In this document: in pieces, positions 51,515 to 60,799 of the stretch | How the letters are laid out: every line of letters starts with the position of its first letter | Numbering within the stretch: position 1 is the stretch's first letter | From: Streptantibioticus silvisoli | Lineage (GTDB): Bacteria > Actinomycetota > Actinomycetes > Streptomycetales > Streptomycetaceae | Direction of reading: 5' to 3' | Assembly: GCF_027947535.2 (NCBI RefSeq) | Contig: NZ_JAAGKO020000001.1 | Location: 310,001-374,000 of the forward strand | Length of the DNA stretch: 64,000 bases | Translations under genes and position numbers: made by a program | Notes under the pieces: generated by a model | Database searches by the model: none | Told to the model about the DNA's origin: nothing | What the model saw: the letters and a program-made list of their open reading frames with translations, nothing else

Positions 51515-52429
51515 GTGACCGAACCGATTTCTGCCGCGGACCTCGACCTTCGGCTGCTGCGGTACTTCGTCGGCCTCGCCGAGCATCGGACCTTCGCGCG
51601 GGCCGCCGACGCCCTGAAGATCACTCAGCCCTCCTTGAGCCGACAGATCCTGCGCCTGGAGCAGCAGGTGGGAGCCCGCCTGCTGGACCGCACTCCGCAC
51701 GGCAGCCGACTCACCCCGGCGGGCGAGGTCCTCCTGCCCCGCGCCAAGGCACTGCTGCGCACCGCCGCCCGGACGATCGCCCTCACCCGGGCCGCCGCCG
51801 AGCCCGTACGCGTCACGGTCGGCTACACCACCGGCATCATCGTCACTCCCGCGGTGCGAGAACTGCGCCGCCGGCATCCGGACGCCGAGGTCGACACCGT
51901 GCACCTGGGGTGGAGCGATGTGCGCCCCGCACTGCTGGACCGCCGCGTGGACGCCGTGGTCACCCGGCTGCCGCTGCACACCGCACGCCTGAACGTGACC
52001 GTCCTGTACGAGGAGCCACGCGTCCTGGTGGTCTCCAGCGACCACCGGCTGGCCGGCAAGGACTGCGTCGGCCTCGCCGACTTCGCCGATGAGCCCCTGA
52101 TCCGTGCGAGCGACCCGGCCCGTGACGCCTTCTGGCGCATCGACCCCCGTCCCGACGGAAGCCGCGCCCCCGACGGTCCCCTCGTGGAGGACCTGGAGGA
52201 CAAACTCGAACTCATCGCCTCCGGACGGGCCGTGGCCATCGTCCCGGCCCTGGACGGCAGGAGCCGCCCCTACCTCAACGCCGTCCCGCTGCGTGACGTC
52301 GAACCCAGTCACGTGGTGCTGGCCGTGCGGGCGGACGACCGCAGCCGGCTCGTCGCCGCTTTCCGCACGCTCGCCCAGTCCTTCCTGACGGGCCCCGTCC
52401 CCGCCGGCCCGGCGGACGGGGCGCCCTGA
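51515..52429 (+). CDS. LysR-family transcriptional regulator
   Basis: A 304-aa regulator with GTG 51515 as start; an ATG at 51464 would add 17 residues. The N-terminal LysR HTH is clear (LRLLRYFVGLAEHRTFARAA, DALKITQPSLSRQILRLEQQ, GARLLDRTPHGSRLTPAGE) and the C-terminal half is the periplasmic-binding-protein-like effector domain (VRVTVGYTTGIIVTPAVREL to HVVLAVRADDRSRLVAAFRT). It most likely controls the divergent SDR gene through the palindrome. Confidence 0.92.
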   Translation: MTEPISAADLDLRLLRYFVGLAEHRTFARAADALKITQPSLSRQILRLEQQVGARLLDRTPHGSRLTPAGEVLLPRAKALLRTAARTIALTRAAAEPVRVTVGYTTGIIVTPAVRELRRRHPDAEVDTVHLGWSDVRPALLDRRVDAVVTRLPLHTARLNVTVLYEEPRVLVVSSDHRLAGKDCVGLADFADEPLIRASDPARDAFWRIDPRPDGSRAPDGPLVEDLEDKLELIASGRAVAIVPALDGRSRPYLNAVPLRDVEPSHVVLAVRADDRSRLVAAFRTLAQSFLTGPVPAGPADGAP

Positions 52430-52925
52430 CCCGGTTCCGACCGGAGGGCACGGGCGCGTACCTGGCCCGGGGCCGGGCGGAAGCGGCCCCGGTGCGAAGT
52501 GGCGGGGGCCTTCGGGCCGCGCCCTGCGGGTCCTGGCCCGTCGGATGCCACGGATCGGGAAGGTCACACCTCCGGCAGTCCCTTCTCCCGCCCGGAGCCC
52601 GCCGGCGTCGTCAAGCAGCGGATGCGGCCGCATCCCGTGTGGGGTGCGCGAGCCGGGGCGGGCGGTGATCAGCAGGTCTCGGTGGCCACGCCGGGAGAGG
52701 CTCTTGCGCCCGTCGCGTCCGCCGTCGTCGCGGCGGGGCGGTGGCTCGGGCGGGAACGGCGGCCGGGTTGGCGGCAGGTCGCGCGGCGATCGGGATCCGG
52801 CGGCGGGAGCGGCCCCGGGCCCGGACGATGGGGGGACGGGCGCGGTTGCCCCGCCTCGGCGCCCCACGTTCCGCCGACGCCGAGGCCGACGCCGACGCCG
52901 ACGCGGATCGCGATGCGGTGGTCGC
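52430..52925. other. Non-coding gap of about 500 bp
   Basis: This region lies between the LysR gene and the convergent UvrA-like gene. It contains a run of gccgac(gcc) repeats at about 52872-52906 and no convincing gene. Confidence 0.5.
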
Positions 52926-55229
52926 CTATCGGGTGGCCGCGGTCAGAGCACGTCCGGTGAGCGAGTCCTTCTGCCGCATCAGTTCGGACGGGGTGCCGGC
53001 GAAGATCAGGCGGCCGCCATCGGTGCCGGCGCCGGGGCCGATGTCGATCACGTGGTCGGCCTGGGCCACGACGCGGAGATCGTGCTCGACGACGACCAGC
53101 GTCGCGCCGGCGTCGACGAGTTCGGCGAAGAGCAGGTCGAGCCGCTCCACGTCGCTGGGGTGCAGGCCGGTCGTCGGCTCGTCGAGCACGATCCGCTCCT
53201 CGGCGAAGTCGGGGGAGCCGCTGAGGTGCCGGGCCAGCAGGAGGCGCTGCTTCTCGCCGCCGGAGAACGTGTCGAGCGACTGGCCGACGGCGACGTAGCC
53301 GAGCCCGACGCGCTCCAGCCATCCCATCGTTGCCACAATGTCGGGGCGGTCCGGGAAGAGAGCCGCCACGGGGCCCGCCGACATCTTCAGCACATCCGCG
53401 ATCGTGTGGCCCTCGAGCCTGACGTTCAAGGCCGTGTGGTTGAAGCGTTCACCCCCGCAGACTTCGCAAGCCGTCGCGACGTCGTCGAGGAAGGCGAGCT
53501 CGGTGGTGACGTAGCCCTTGCCCTTGCAGTTAGGGCAGGCCCCCTTGGAGTTGAAGCTGAACCAGGCCGGTTCGAGTCCGGACGAGGCGCTGAACGCGTC
53601 GCGCACGCTGTCGGCGACGCCGAGGATGCTCAGCGACATCGACCGTACTCCGCCGCGCAGCGGGTCCTGCCCGACCACCGTGAACTCGGGGTGCTGGCAG
53701 GGAAGTTCATTGGTCGCGAGCGAGCTCTTGCCAGAACCCGCGACGCCGGTGACCGCGGTGAGCACGCCGATCGGGATATCGACGTCGAAACCGGTCAGGT
53801 TGTGTGCCGAGGCGTTTTCGACCCGGACGCGGGCGCGCGGCTCGCGGACGGCCCGCGTCAGCTTCAACGGCGTCGAAAGCAGCCGTCCGGTGACCGTGTC
53901 GCTGCCACGCAGTGCCTTCGGTGTCCCCTGGAACTGCACCAGTCCGCCCTGCGATCCCGCTCCCGGCCCCATGTCGATCACCTGGTCGGCGATGCGGATC
54001 ACCTGGGGATGATGCTCGACGACCAGCACGGTGTTCCCCGCGTCGCGCAGTCGTAGCAGAAGGTGGTTGAGGCGCTGCACATCCGCGGGATGCAGCCCGG
54101 TCGAGGGCTCGTCGAAGACGTAGGTGATGTCGGTGAGGGCGCTGCCGAGGTGCCGGACGATCTTCACCCGCTGTGCCTCTCCGCCCGACAGCGTCGACGA
54201 TTCGCGGTCGAGCGAGAGGTATCCGAGTCCGACGGAGAGCAGCGCGTCCACAGTGCGGCGGATACCGACGAGGGCCGGTTCCACCCGCGGGTCCTTCACC
54301 TTCTCCAGCAGTGCGCGCAGCTCGGCCACCGGCATGGCCGACCAGTCCACGATCGAAAGTCCGTCGATGAGGCTGGTCCGGGCCGCGGCATTCAGCCGCG
54401 CTCCGTCGCACGCCGGGCAGACCCGGTGCGTCGTCAGGCGATCCAGCTCTTCGCGTACCTGCGAAGAGATCTTGGCCGGGCGGTTCTTCACGTAGACGTC
54501 GCGCATCCGGGTGACGACGCCGTCGAAGCGAGCGGTCTTGGGAAACCGCGGGTCCGGATTCGGCAGTTTCATCTGATCCGCGTAGAGGAAAAGGTTCATC
54601 TCCTCGTCCGTGTAGTCCTTCAACGGCTTTTCCCGGTCGAACAGCCCGCAGTAGGCGAAGCGCTTCCAGCGATAGACGCCGGGCCGGAACTGGCTGAACC
54701 GTACGGGCCCCTCGTTGATGTTCTTCTGCGGGTCGATCAACTCCGCCACGTCGATGTCGACGACGCTGCCGAGACCTTCGCAGTCAGGGCACATGCCCGC
54801 CGGATCGTTGAAGGAGTACGCGGGCGAGTACCCGGCGGATGGCTCGGCGATCCGGGAGAACACCAGCCTGATCAGCGGAGCGAGATCGGAAGCCGTCGAT
54901 ACGGTCGACCGGGCGTTGCCGGTGAAGCGGCGCTGGTCGATGATGGCGGTGAACGTGAGGCCGCTCATCGACTGCACTTCGGGCGCCGGCATGTGCGGGA
55001 GCCGGTTCCGTACGAAGGATGAATACGAATCGTTCACCAGGCGCTGCGCCTCGGCGGCGATCGTGTCGAGCACGAGTGAGGACTTGCCCGAGCCGGAAAT
55101 TCCGGTGACGACCGTCAGCGCCTTCTTCGGCACATCGACCGTGATATTTCTGAGGTTGTTGGTGGCTGCACCGACGACGCGGATGACGGCTTCGCCTGCG
55201 GCGGCGTGAGGGTCCATGGCCGCCATCAT
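52926..55229 (-). CDS. UvrA-like ABC ATPase
   Basis: A 767-aa protein; ATG 55229 or the next at 55226 or 55217 are possible starts without a strong RBS. Two ABC cassettes: Walker A TGISGSGKSS and TGVAGSGKSS, signature STLSGGEAQRVKI and DTFSGGEKQRLLL, Walker B FDEPSTGLHP and LDEPTTGLHP. Zinc-type Cys pairs: CPDCEGLG, CPACDGARL, CPNCKGKG, CEVCGGERF. At 767 aa it is shorter than repair UvrA (about 950 aa) and lacks much of the UvrB-binding/insertion region. Such UvrA-like proteins often confer tolerance to DNA-binding antibiotics (DrrC type). Monocistronic. Confidence 0.92.
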   Translation of the reverse strand: MMAAMDPHAAAGEAVIRVVGAATNNLRNITVDVPKKALTVVTGISGSGKSSLVLDTIAAEAQRLVNDSYSSFVRNRLPHMPAPEVQSMSGLTFTAIIDQRRFTGNARSTVSTASDLAPLIRLVFSRIAEPSAGYSPAYSFNDPAGMCPDCEGLGSVVDIDVAELIDPQKNINEGPVRFSQFRPGVYRWKRFAYCGLFDREKPLKDYTDEEMNLFLYADQMKLPNPDPRFPKTARFDGVVTRMRDVYVKNRPAKISSQVREELDRLTTHRVCPACDGARLNAAARTSLIDGLSIVDWSAMPVAELRALLEKVKDPRVEPALVGIRRTVDALLSVGLGYLSLDRESSTLSGGEAQRVKIVRHLGSALTDITYVFDEPSTGLHPADVQRLNHLLLRLRDAGNTVLVVEHHPQVIRIADQVIDMGPGAGSQGGLVQFQGTPKALRGSDTVTGRLLSTPLKLTRAVREPRARVRVENASAHNLTGFDVDIPIGVLTAVTGVAGSGKSSLATNELPCQHPEFTVVGQDPLRGGVRSMSLSILGVADSVRDAFSASSGLEPAWFSFNSKGACPNCKGKGYVTTELAFLDDVATACEVCGGERFNHTALNVRLEGHTIADVLKMSAGPVAALFPDRPDIVATMGWLERVGLGYVAVGQSLDTFSGGEKQRLLLARHLSGSPDFAEERIVLDEPTTGLHPSDVERLDLLFAELVDAGATLVVVEHDLRVVAQADHVIDIGPGAGTDGGRLIFAGTPSELMRQKDSLTGRALTAATR

Positions 55230-56039
55230 AGATTTGACCGGCACGGCAAACAGGTGACACACGTGGTGACCGACAGCGGCTTCCGCCGGTCACCCTCGAC
55301 GGCGGGACCAACTACGGCCGGCCTCCCCATGGGATAAATGACGCTCCGTGGCGCGCCCGGCTTTCGCAGCGGCTGATACGGTCCCGGGCCCGACTTATCC
55401 ATCGCATACCGATCGGGTCAGGACAGGCTGGTCACGGTGAAGGACGGGAGAGGAGATCCGGTTGAGGAATTCCCGGGCCGCGTTCATGGCCACGGGTATG
55501 GAGAAATCGATCGCGGTCATCCCGGTAGGCCGTGTGCTGGCGTTCTGTCGAGCCGGTGACGGGATGGTGGGACGTGGAGTGACCTGACGGACGGATGGGC
55601 GGAGCGCCCTGAGCCGCCTCAGCCGGTGAGCCATGGCCGTGGTGACGGGTGATGGTGTGACCGGTGATGGTGTGATCGGCGGGGGGTCGACGGCAGGGTG
55701 TACCGAGATCCGTCCGGGTGTGCGGTGGCGTGACCTGCCCGGACGGTACGGGCCCGCGGAAGGCGGTTCACGAGCGGCATCGCCGCTGATCGGCGGCCGG
55801 GCCCCGGAGCACACCGTCCGACCGCGTGCTACGGTCCGTCGCTGATCACGGGTCGCCGGCGATCACGGTCCTCCGACGGTCCGGGCCCGTCGGGGACGTC
55901 CGGGCGGCCGGACCGGTGCGCGGCGCCGTCACGGCTCCCGGTGGTCGAAGCGGTGGGACGGGAATTTCAGTTGCCCCGGTGGGCGGCGGGCTCAAGACTC
56001 GCCGTAGCACCTGCGGCGGAATCAGGTTCGGGGGAGAAC
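55230..56039. other. Intergenic region of about 800 bp with transposase relic
   Basis: This region separates the divergent UvrA-like and ABC exporter genes. Its only recognisable content is the IS5 transposase relic at about 55690-55800; the rest shows no gene. Confidence 0.5.
55690..55800 (+). pseudogene. IS5-type transposase relic
   Basis: A + strand frame reads TEIRPGVRWRDLPGRYGP, matching the conserved (I)RTGVPWRDLPERYGSW of IS5 transposases. After a one-base shift near 55753 it continues as RKAVHERHRR with a stop. Neither end nor inverted repeats were found. It is a fragment, unrelated in position to the complete element at 47.4 kb. Confidence 0.65.
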
Positions 56040-57923
56040 ATGCGTGTGCCGGCCGGTTATCGCACCAGATGGGCGAGTCTGCGCCTGTTATGGGGCTCCT
56101 CGCGCGGGCTGGCGCTGGGCGCGATGGTCATGCTCGTCGCCGACGCGGCGCTGCCCAGCCTGACGTTGGTGTCGATGGGCCGTGCCGCCGGGCACATACC
56201 CGGCGCCGTCGCCGACGGGGTCTCCTCGGCGGCCGGGCACGCGCTGTGGTGGGCGCTGGCACTGGCGGCCGGGTGCTTCACGTTGTCGATGCTGCGCGGG
56301 CCGGTGGAGGACGTACTGTCGGCCGCCGCGCGGGCCAGGCTGACGGCGGTGCTCCAGGAACGGCTGGTGCGCGCGGTCTCGGCGCCGCCGGGGATCGCGC
56401 ACCTCGAGGACCCGGCGGTGCTGGACCGGCTGTCCTTCGCGCAGGGCGAGGTGATGGGCCAGCAGCCCGCCGACGCCCCGATGACCCTGCTGCAGACCGC
56501 GGGCGGCAGGCTGGGCGGGCTGGTGGCCTGCGGGGTGCTGAGCGGCTACCACTGGTGGCTCGGGCTGACGCTGCTCGCCGCCTGGCTGGTGGTGCGCCGG
56601 CCGCTCGGGGCGCTGGTGCGCTCCCGGGTCGGCACGTTCCGCGCGGCCGGCGAGCCGCTGCGCCGCAGCTGGTATTTCCTGGGGGTGGCCTGGCGGCCGC
56701 AGTTCGCCAAGGAGGTACGGGTCTTCGGGCTCGGCGAGTGGGTGCTCGACTCCTACCAGCGCTGGTACACCGAGGCGATGCGGCCCTCCTGGCGCACCGT
56801 CGGTCGGCTGAACCTGCGGGTCGCCGGTGCGGGGCTGCTGGTGCTCGCGGCGTACGGGCTCGGGGCGGGCACCTTGTCGTGGGACGCCTACCACCACACG
56901 GTGGGGCTGCGGACCCTGGCGACCATGCTGCCCATGCTGCTGGCCACCATGCCGGTCGGCAGCGTGACGGCGACCGACTTCGCCCTGGAGTCGATGCTCT
57001 CCGCGCTGCCGGATCTGGACGGCCTGGAGGCCGCTCTGGCCCCGCCCGCCCTGCCTGCCCCGGCCGACCCGGCCGACCCGGAGGCCCTTGCCCCGGCAGC
57101 CGTCGCCCCGGCGGACGCCGCAGGGCTGCCGCGTGCGGCCATCCGGCTCGAAGGCGTCGGATTCCGCTACCCCGGCGGCCAGCAGGACGTACTGCACGGC
57201 CTCGACCTCGAACTGCCCGCCGGTACCTCGCTCGCCGTCGTCGGCGTCAACGGCGCGGGCAAGACCACGCTGGTCACCCTGCTGGCCCGGCTGCGCGAAC
57301 CGACGGCCGGGCGCATCACGGTGGACGGCCACGACCTCGCCGACCTCGACCCGGCCGCGTGGCAACGTCAACTGGCCGTCGTTTTTCAGGACTTCACCCG
57401 CTATCCGCTCACCGCCGCCGAGAACGTCTCGCTGGCGCTGCGCCACGACCCGCCCGATCCGGGGGCGTTGAGCCGGGCCGCGGAACGGGCGGGGGCGGCC
57501 GAGTTGGTCGAGGGCCTGGCGAACGGCTGGCAGACGGTACTGTCCCCGCACTACACCGGCGGCACCGATCTGTCCGGCGGCCAGTGGCAACGCCTCGCGC
57601 TGGCACGGGCGTTGTACGCGGTGGAGCGTGGCGCGCGGGTGCTCGTGCTGGACGAGCCGACCGCGCAACTCGACGTGCGCGCCGAGGCGGCGTTCTACGA
57701 CCGCTTCCTGCAGATCACCGAGGGCACCACCAGCATCGTCATCTCGCACCGCTTCTCCACCGTCCGCAAGGCCGACCGGATCGCGGTGCTGGACGCCGGA
57801 CGCATCACCGAACTCGGCGGCCACGACGAGCTGTTGGCGACCGGCGGACAGTACGCGGAACTCTTCCGCACCCAGGCGGCCCGCTTCACCGGGCCCGCCT
57901 CGACCCGGCGCGGGAGGCAGTGA
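56040..57923 (+). CDS. ABC transporter half-molecule, permease-ATPase (first)
   Basis: A 627-aa exporter half-transporter from ATG 56040 (ggggagaac). Residues 1 to about 330 form the membrane domain with about six spans (LALGAMVMLVADAALPSLTL, ALWWALALAAGCFTL, GLTLLAAWLVV). Residues about 365-600 form the nucleotide-binding domain: Walker A GVNGAGKTT, Q-loop FQDFTRYPL, signature DLSGGQWQRLALARAL, Walker B VLVLDEPTAQLD, H-loop ISHRFSTV. The next half-transporter starts in its stop codon, so they probably form a heterodimer. Confidence 0.92.
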   Translation: MRVPAGYRTRWASLRLLWGSSRGLALGAMVMLVADAALPSLTLVSMGRAAGHIPGAVADGVSSAAGHALWWALALAAGCFTLSMLRGPVEDVLSAAARARLTAVLQERLVRAVSAPPGIAHLEDPAVLDRLSFAQGEVMGQQPADAPMTLLQTAGGRLGGLVACGVLSGYHWWLGLTLLAAWLVVRRPLGALVRSRVGTFRAAGEPLRRSWYFLGVAWRPQFAKEVRVFGLGEWVLDSYQRWYTEAMRPSWRTVGRLNLRVAGAGLLVLAAYGLGAGTLSWDAYHHTVGLRTLATMLPMLLATMPVGSVTATDFALESMLSALPDLDGLEAALAPPALPAPADPADPEALAPAAVAPADAAGLPRAAIRLEGVGFRYPGGQQDVLHGLDLELPAGTSLAVVGVNGAGKTTLVTLLARLREPTAGRITVDGHDLADLDPAAWQRQLAVVFQDFTRYPLTAAENVSLALRHDPPDPGALSRAAERAGAAELVEGLANGWQTVLSPHYTGGTDLSGGQWQRLALARALYAVERGARVLVLDEPTAQLDVRAEAAFYDRFLQITEGTTSIVISHRFSTVRKADRIAVLDAGRITELGGHDELLATGGQYAELFRTQAARFTGPASTRRGRQ

Positions 57924-59845
57924 TGGCGCGGACCTCGAAGCAGGCGGCACAGATGGCGGATACCTCGAAGCGGTCGGCCGCGAGCCGTCCGAGCGGTCTG
58001 TACGGCGTGCGGGCGCTGACGCTGCTGGGCGGTTCGGGATTCCGGGCGGCGCCGCTGCTGATGACGGCGACGACCGTGCTGCTGATCGTCGGCGCGGCCG
58101 CCTCGGTGAGCGGGACGGTCGGCTACCGGGTGGTCATCGACTCCGCCGCGCACCACGACGCCCGGCAGGCAGTGACCGGTGCCGTGCTGGTGGCGGCGCT
58201 GTTCACCGTGGCGTGGGTGTGCGGGATCGTCGGCGCGATGCAGAACTCGATGCTCACCGACCGGGTCGCGCTGCTGATCAACACCCGCGTCGGCCGGCTG
58301 GCGACCGCCGCGAACGGACTCGAACTGCTGGAACACCCCGACAAGTTGAGCGGCCTCGACCAGGTGCGCGACAACCGCCGCGCCATCGCGGGCGCGTCCC
58401 GGCAGTTCCTGCGCGGCCTGCAGACGGTGATCCGCGGCGGCGGCATCCTGGTGCTGCTGATCACCGTCTACCCGCCGATCCTCATCGTCCCGCTGCTCGG
58501 CGTGGTGCCCGCGCTCGCCGGCCGCCGCGCCTCCCGGTTGCAGAAGGAGACGGACGACGACCTGGCGCAGGACCGCCGGCTGCTGGCCGACCTCTTCCGG
58601 CTCACCACCACCGCCGAGACCGCCAAGGAGCTGCGGATCTGCGGGGTGACCGGTGATCTGGCGCAGCGGCACGCGGAGTTGGGCGAACGCATCCGTACCC
58701 GCACGGTGCGGGCGGCGTGGCGCAGCGCCGGGTGGGAGGCGGCCGGCTGGCTGGTGTACGCGATCGGCTTCAGCGGGGCGATCGCGCTGCTGGTGTGGCG
58801 CGCGGCGCACGGCCACACCAGTCCGGGCCAGGTCGTGATGGCGGTCAGCCTGCTGCGTCGCGCGCAGAGCCAGGTCTCCGGTGCGAGCGACACCGCGGGG
58901 GCGATGGGCACCGCGTTCCGCTCCGCGCGGCTCCTGCTGGAGTTGGAGGACGGCATCGCCGCGGAACGCGTTCCGCCGGAGCGTTCGGCCGCCGCGCCGC
59001 ACCGGCTGGACGACGGCATTCGGCTGGAGGGCGTGTCGTTCGGCTACCACGGCGCGAGCACCCCGGTGCTGCGCGAGGTGGATCTGCGGTTGCCCGCGGG
59101 GGCCACGGTGGCGATCGTCGGGGACAACGGCGCGGGCAAGACGACCCTGGTCAAGCTGCTCACCGGGATGTACCGGCCGACCGAGGGCCGGATCACGGTG
59201 GACGGCACGGACCTGGCCGACATCGAGCCGGCCGCCTGGCGGGAGCAGACCTCGGCCGCCTTCCAGGACTTCGTCCGCTACCAGTGGACCGCCCGCCAGA
59301 CCGTCGGGGCGGGCGACCTGCCCCGGATGCCGGACGAGTGCGCGGTACGCGGTGCGGTGGCCCGCGCCGACGCCGACGACGTGCTGGCCCGGCTGCCCGA
59401 CGGCCTCGACTCGCAACTCGGCCGGTTCTTCACCGGCGGCACCGAGTTGTCCGGCGGACAGTGGCAACGCCTGGCGCTGGCACGGGCGTTGATGCGTGAA
59501 CGCCCGCTGCTGACGGTGCTCGACGAACCGACGGCGGCGCTCGACGCGGCCACCGAGAGCGCGCTGTACGCCCGTTGGGGCGAGGCGGCCCGGGCGGGCG
59601 CGGCCGACCGCGGCGCGGTGACGCTGCTGGTCTCCCACCGCTTCTCCACGGTGCGCACGGCCGACCTGATCGTCGTCCTGGACGGCGGCCGGGTCACCGA
59701 GGTGGGCGGCCACGAGGACCTGATGGCCGCCGGCGGCCCCTACGCGCGGCTGTTCGCCCTCCAGGCCCGCGGCTACCTGGACGGCGGCCCGAAACTGCCC
59801 GCCCAGCCGACCGGCAGCCGGGCCGCGGAGCCCGACCGCGGGTAG
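57923..59845 (+). CDS. ABC transporter half-molecule, permease-ATPase (second)
   Basis: A 640-aa half-transporter from ATG 57923, overlapping the previous stop by one base (TGATG). The membrane domain spans residues about 35-335 (LLMTATTVLLIVGAAASVSG, AVLVAALFTVAWVCGIV, ILVLLITVYPPILIVPLLG). The NBD has Walker A GDNGAGKTT, signature ELSGGQWQRLALARAL, Walker B LTVLDEPTAALD and H-loop VSHRFSTV. It is probably the partner of the preceding gene in a heterodimeric drug or lipid/peptide exporter. Substrate unknown; no regulator is adjacent. Confidence 0.92.
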   Translation: MARTSKQAAQMADTSKRSAASRPSGLYGVRALTLLGGSGFRAAPLLMTATTVLLIVGAAASVSGTVGYRVVIDSAAHHDARQAVTGAVLVAALFTVAWVCGIVGAMQNSMLTDRVALLINTRVGRLATAANGLELLEHPDKLSGLDQVRDNRRAIAGASRQFLRGLQTVIRGGGILVLLITVYPPILIVPLLGVVPALAGRRASRLQKETDDDLAQDRRLLADLFRLTTTAETAKELRICGVTGDLAQRHAELGERIRTRTVRAAWRSAGWEAAGWLVYAIGFSGAIALLVWRAAHGHTSPGQVVMAVSLLRRAQSQVSGASDTAGAMGTAFRSARLLLELEDGIAAERVPPERSAAAPHRLDDGIRLEGVSFGYHGASTPVLREVDLRLPAGATVAIVGDNGAGKTTLVKLLTGMYRPTEGRITVDGTDLADIEPAAWREQTSAAFQDFVRYQWTARQTVGAGDLPRMPDECAVRGAVARADADDVLARLPDGLDSQLGRFFTGGTELSGGQWQRLALARALMRERPLLTVLDEPTAALDAATESALYARWGEAARAGAADRGAVTLLVSHRFSTVRTADLIVVLDGGRVTEVGGHEDLMAAGGPYARLFALQARGYLDGGPKLPAQPTGSRAAEPDRG

Positions 59846-59887
59846 GCCGTCGCGGCCCGGGCGGCCGGGGCCGTTCCTGACGCGGAA

Positions 59888-59922
59888 GACGCACGGGCCG
59901 CCGGCCGCCGTCGCGGTGCGTC
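59888..59922. terminator. Hairpin between convergent ABC and VOC genes
   Basis: GACGCAC (59888-59894) and GTGCGTC (59916-59922) pair around a GC-rich internal loop that can fold further. The position between convergent genes fits a bidirectional terminator. Confidence 0.55.
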
Positions 59923-59976
59923 AGGGCCCGGGCCGGCGAGGACGACTCCGCGGTCGCCCGGCGCAGGGCGAGGGCG

Positions 59977-60321
59977 TCACGGCTGCTGGCGGAGCCCGAT
60001 GACGTTGCCGTCGGTGTCCTTGACGGAGCCGACCAGCAGGCCGCCGCCGACATCGTGCGGCTCCTCGTGGGACTCGGCACCGGCGGCGACGAGGGCCTGG
60101 TGGGCGGCGGCGATGTCGGGCACGTCGCGGAAGCAGACCGGGCCGTTGGTACCGCCCTGCTGGCCGTCGGGGACGAGGCCGATCTGCTGACCGTCGAGCT
60201 CGAAGCCGACGTAGTACGGCGAGTCCGTCGACGGTTCGGCGCCGAGGAACGTGCTGAAGAGCGCCTTGGACCGGGCGAGGTCCTGGACGTGGTAGATGAT
60301 CACATTGATGCCGCTGCTCAT
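59977..60321 (-). CDS. VOC-superfamily (glyoxalase-like) protein
   Basis: A 114-aa single-domain protein from ATG 60321. The pattern (INVIIYHVQDLARSKALFST, YYVGFELDGQQIGLVPDGQ, FRDVPDIAAAHQALVAAGAE, VKDTDGNVIGLRQQP) is the beta-alpha-beta-beta-beta module of glyoxalase/bleomycin resistance/extradiol dioxygenase proteins. Metal ligand positions are only partly seen. Function could be ligand sequestration or a small metalloenzyme. Confidence 0.9.
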   Translation of the reverse strand: MSSGINVIIYHVQDLARSKALFSTFLGAEPSTDSPYYVGFELDGQQIGLVPDGQQGGTNGPVCFRDVPDIAAAHQALVAAGAESHEEPHDVGGGLLVGSVKDTDGNVIGLRQQP

Positions 60322-60799
60322 GGCGGGGTACTCCTGCGTCTCGTGGTGCTGCGGCGGTCCTGCGGAGCCGCCGGTGATTCCACGGTAGACGTGAGGCCGG
60401 ACGGCCGCTTCTCCAAAACTGATCGATCGGCCGTCGACCCCGAAGAGGAATCACGCCCCCGGCCGGGCCTGCCCGAGAGCCCGGCTCGCGCCCGCACACC
60501 ACCGTCGTCCGGGCGGCCATCGGCGCTGACACCTCGGCACGTTCTCGCTCCGACGCTCCGACGCTCCGACGCTCCGACGCGGCGGTCGCGCGGACCGCGC
60601 CGGAGCCCCGGGCGGCGGGGAGCCTGCGGTGCCGGCCGCGTGGTGGTGCCCGCCGCAAGCGGTGGCGCTGCATCGCCACCCGTTACGGGACGGCGGTCGG
60701 CGTGCGCGTGCGCATCAGGGCCCCCGTGCGCCGCCCCGCGGCGGCCTGGCGTCGGCCGCGGACGGACCGCGGACGATGCCGCCCGCGGGTGCGGTCCGG
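60322..60799. other. Non-coding gap of about 480 bp
   Basis: The only structured element is the octamer array at 60547-60578. The region holds the VOC promoter (read leftwards) and the 3' flank of the arabinofuranosidase gene; no gene is seen. Confidence 0.5.
60547..60578. repeat. Octanucleotide array (GCTCCGAC)x4
   Basis: Four perfect tandem copies of GCTCCGAC, followed by GC. Probably a slippage-prone array without coding role. Confidence 0.9.

Noticed and set aside
55395-55814. 139-codon - strand frame in the gap before the ABC genes
   Set aside because: No RBS, low-complexity Pro/Thr translation, and it is antisense to the transposase relic.
55826-57922. Long N-terminal extension of the second ABC half-transporter
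   Set aside because: The same frame is open through the first half-transporter by GC bias only; the membrane domain begins after ATG 57923, which has a good RBS.
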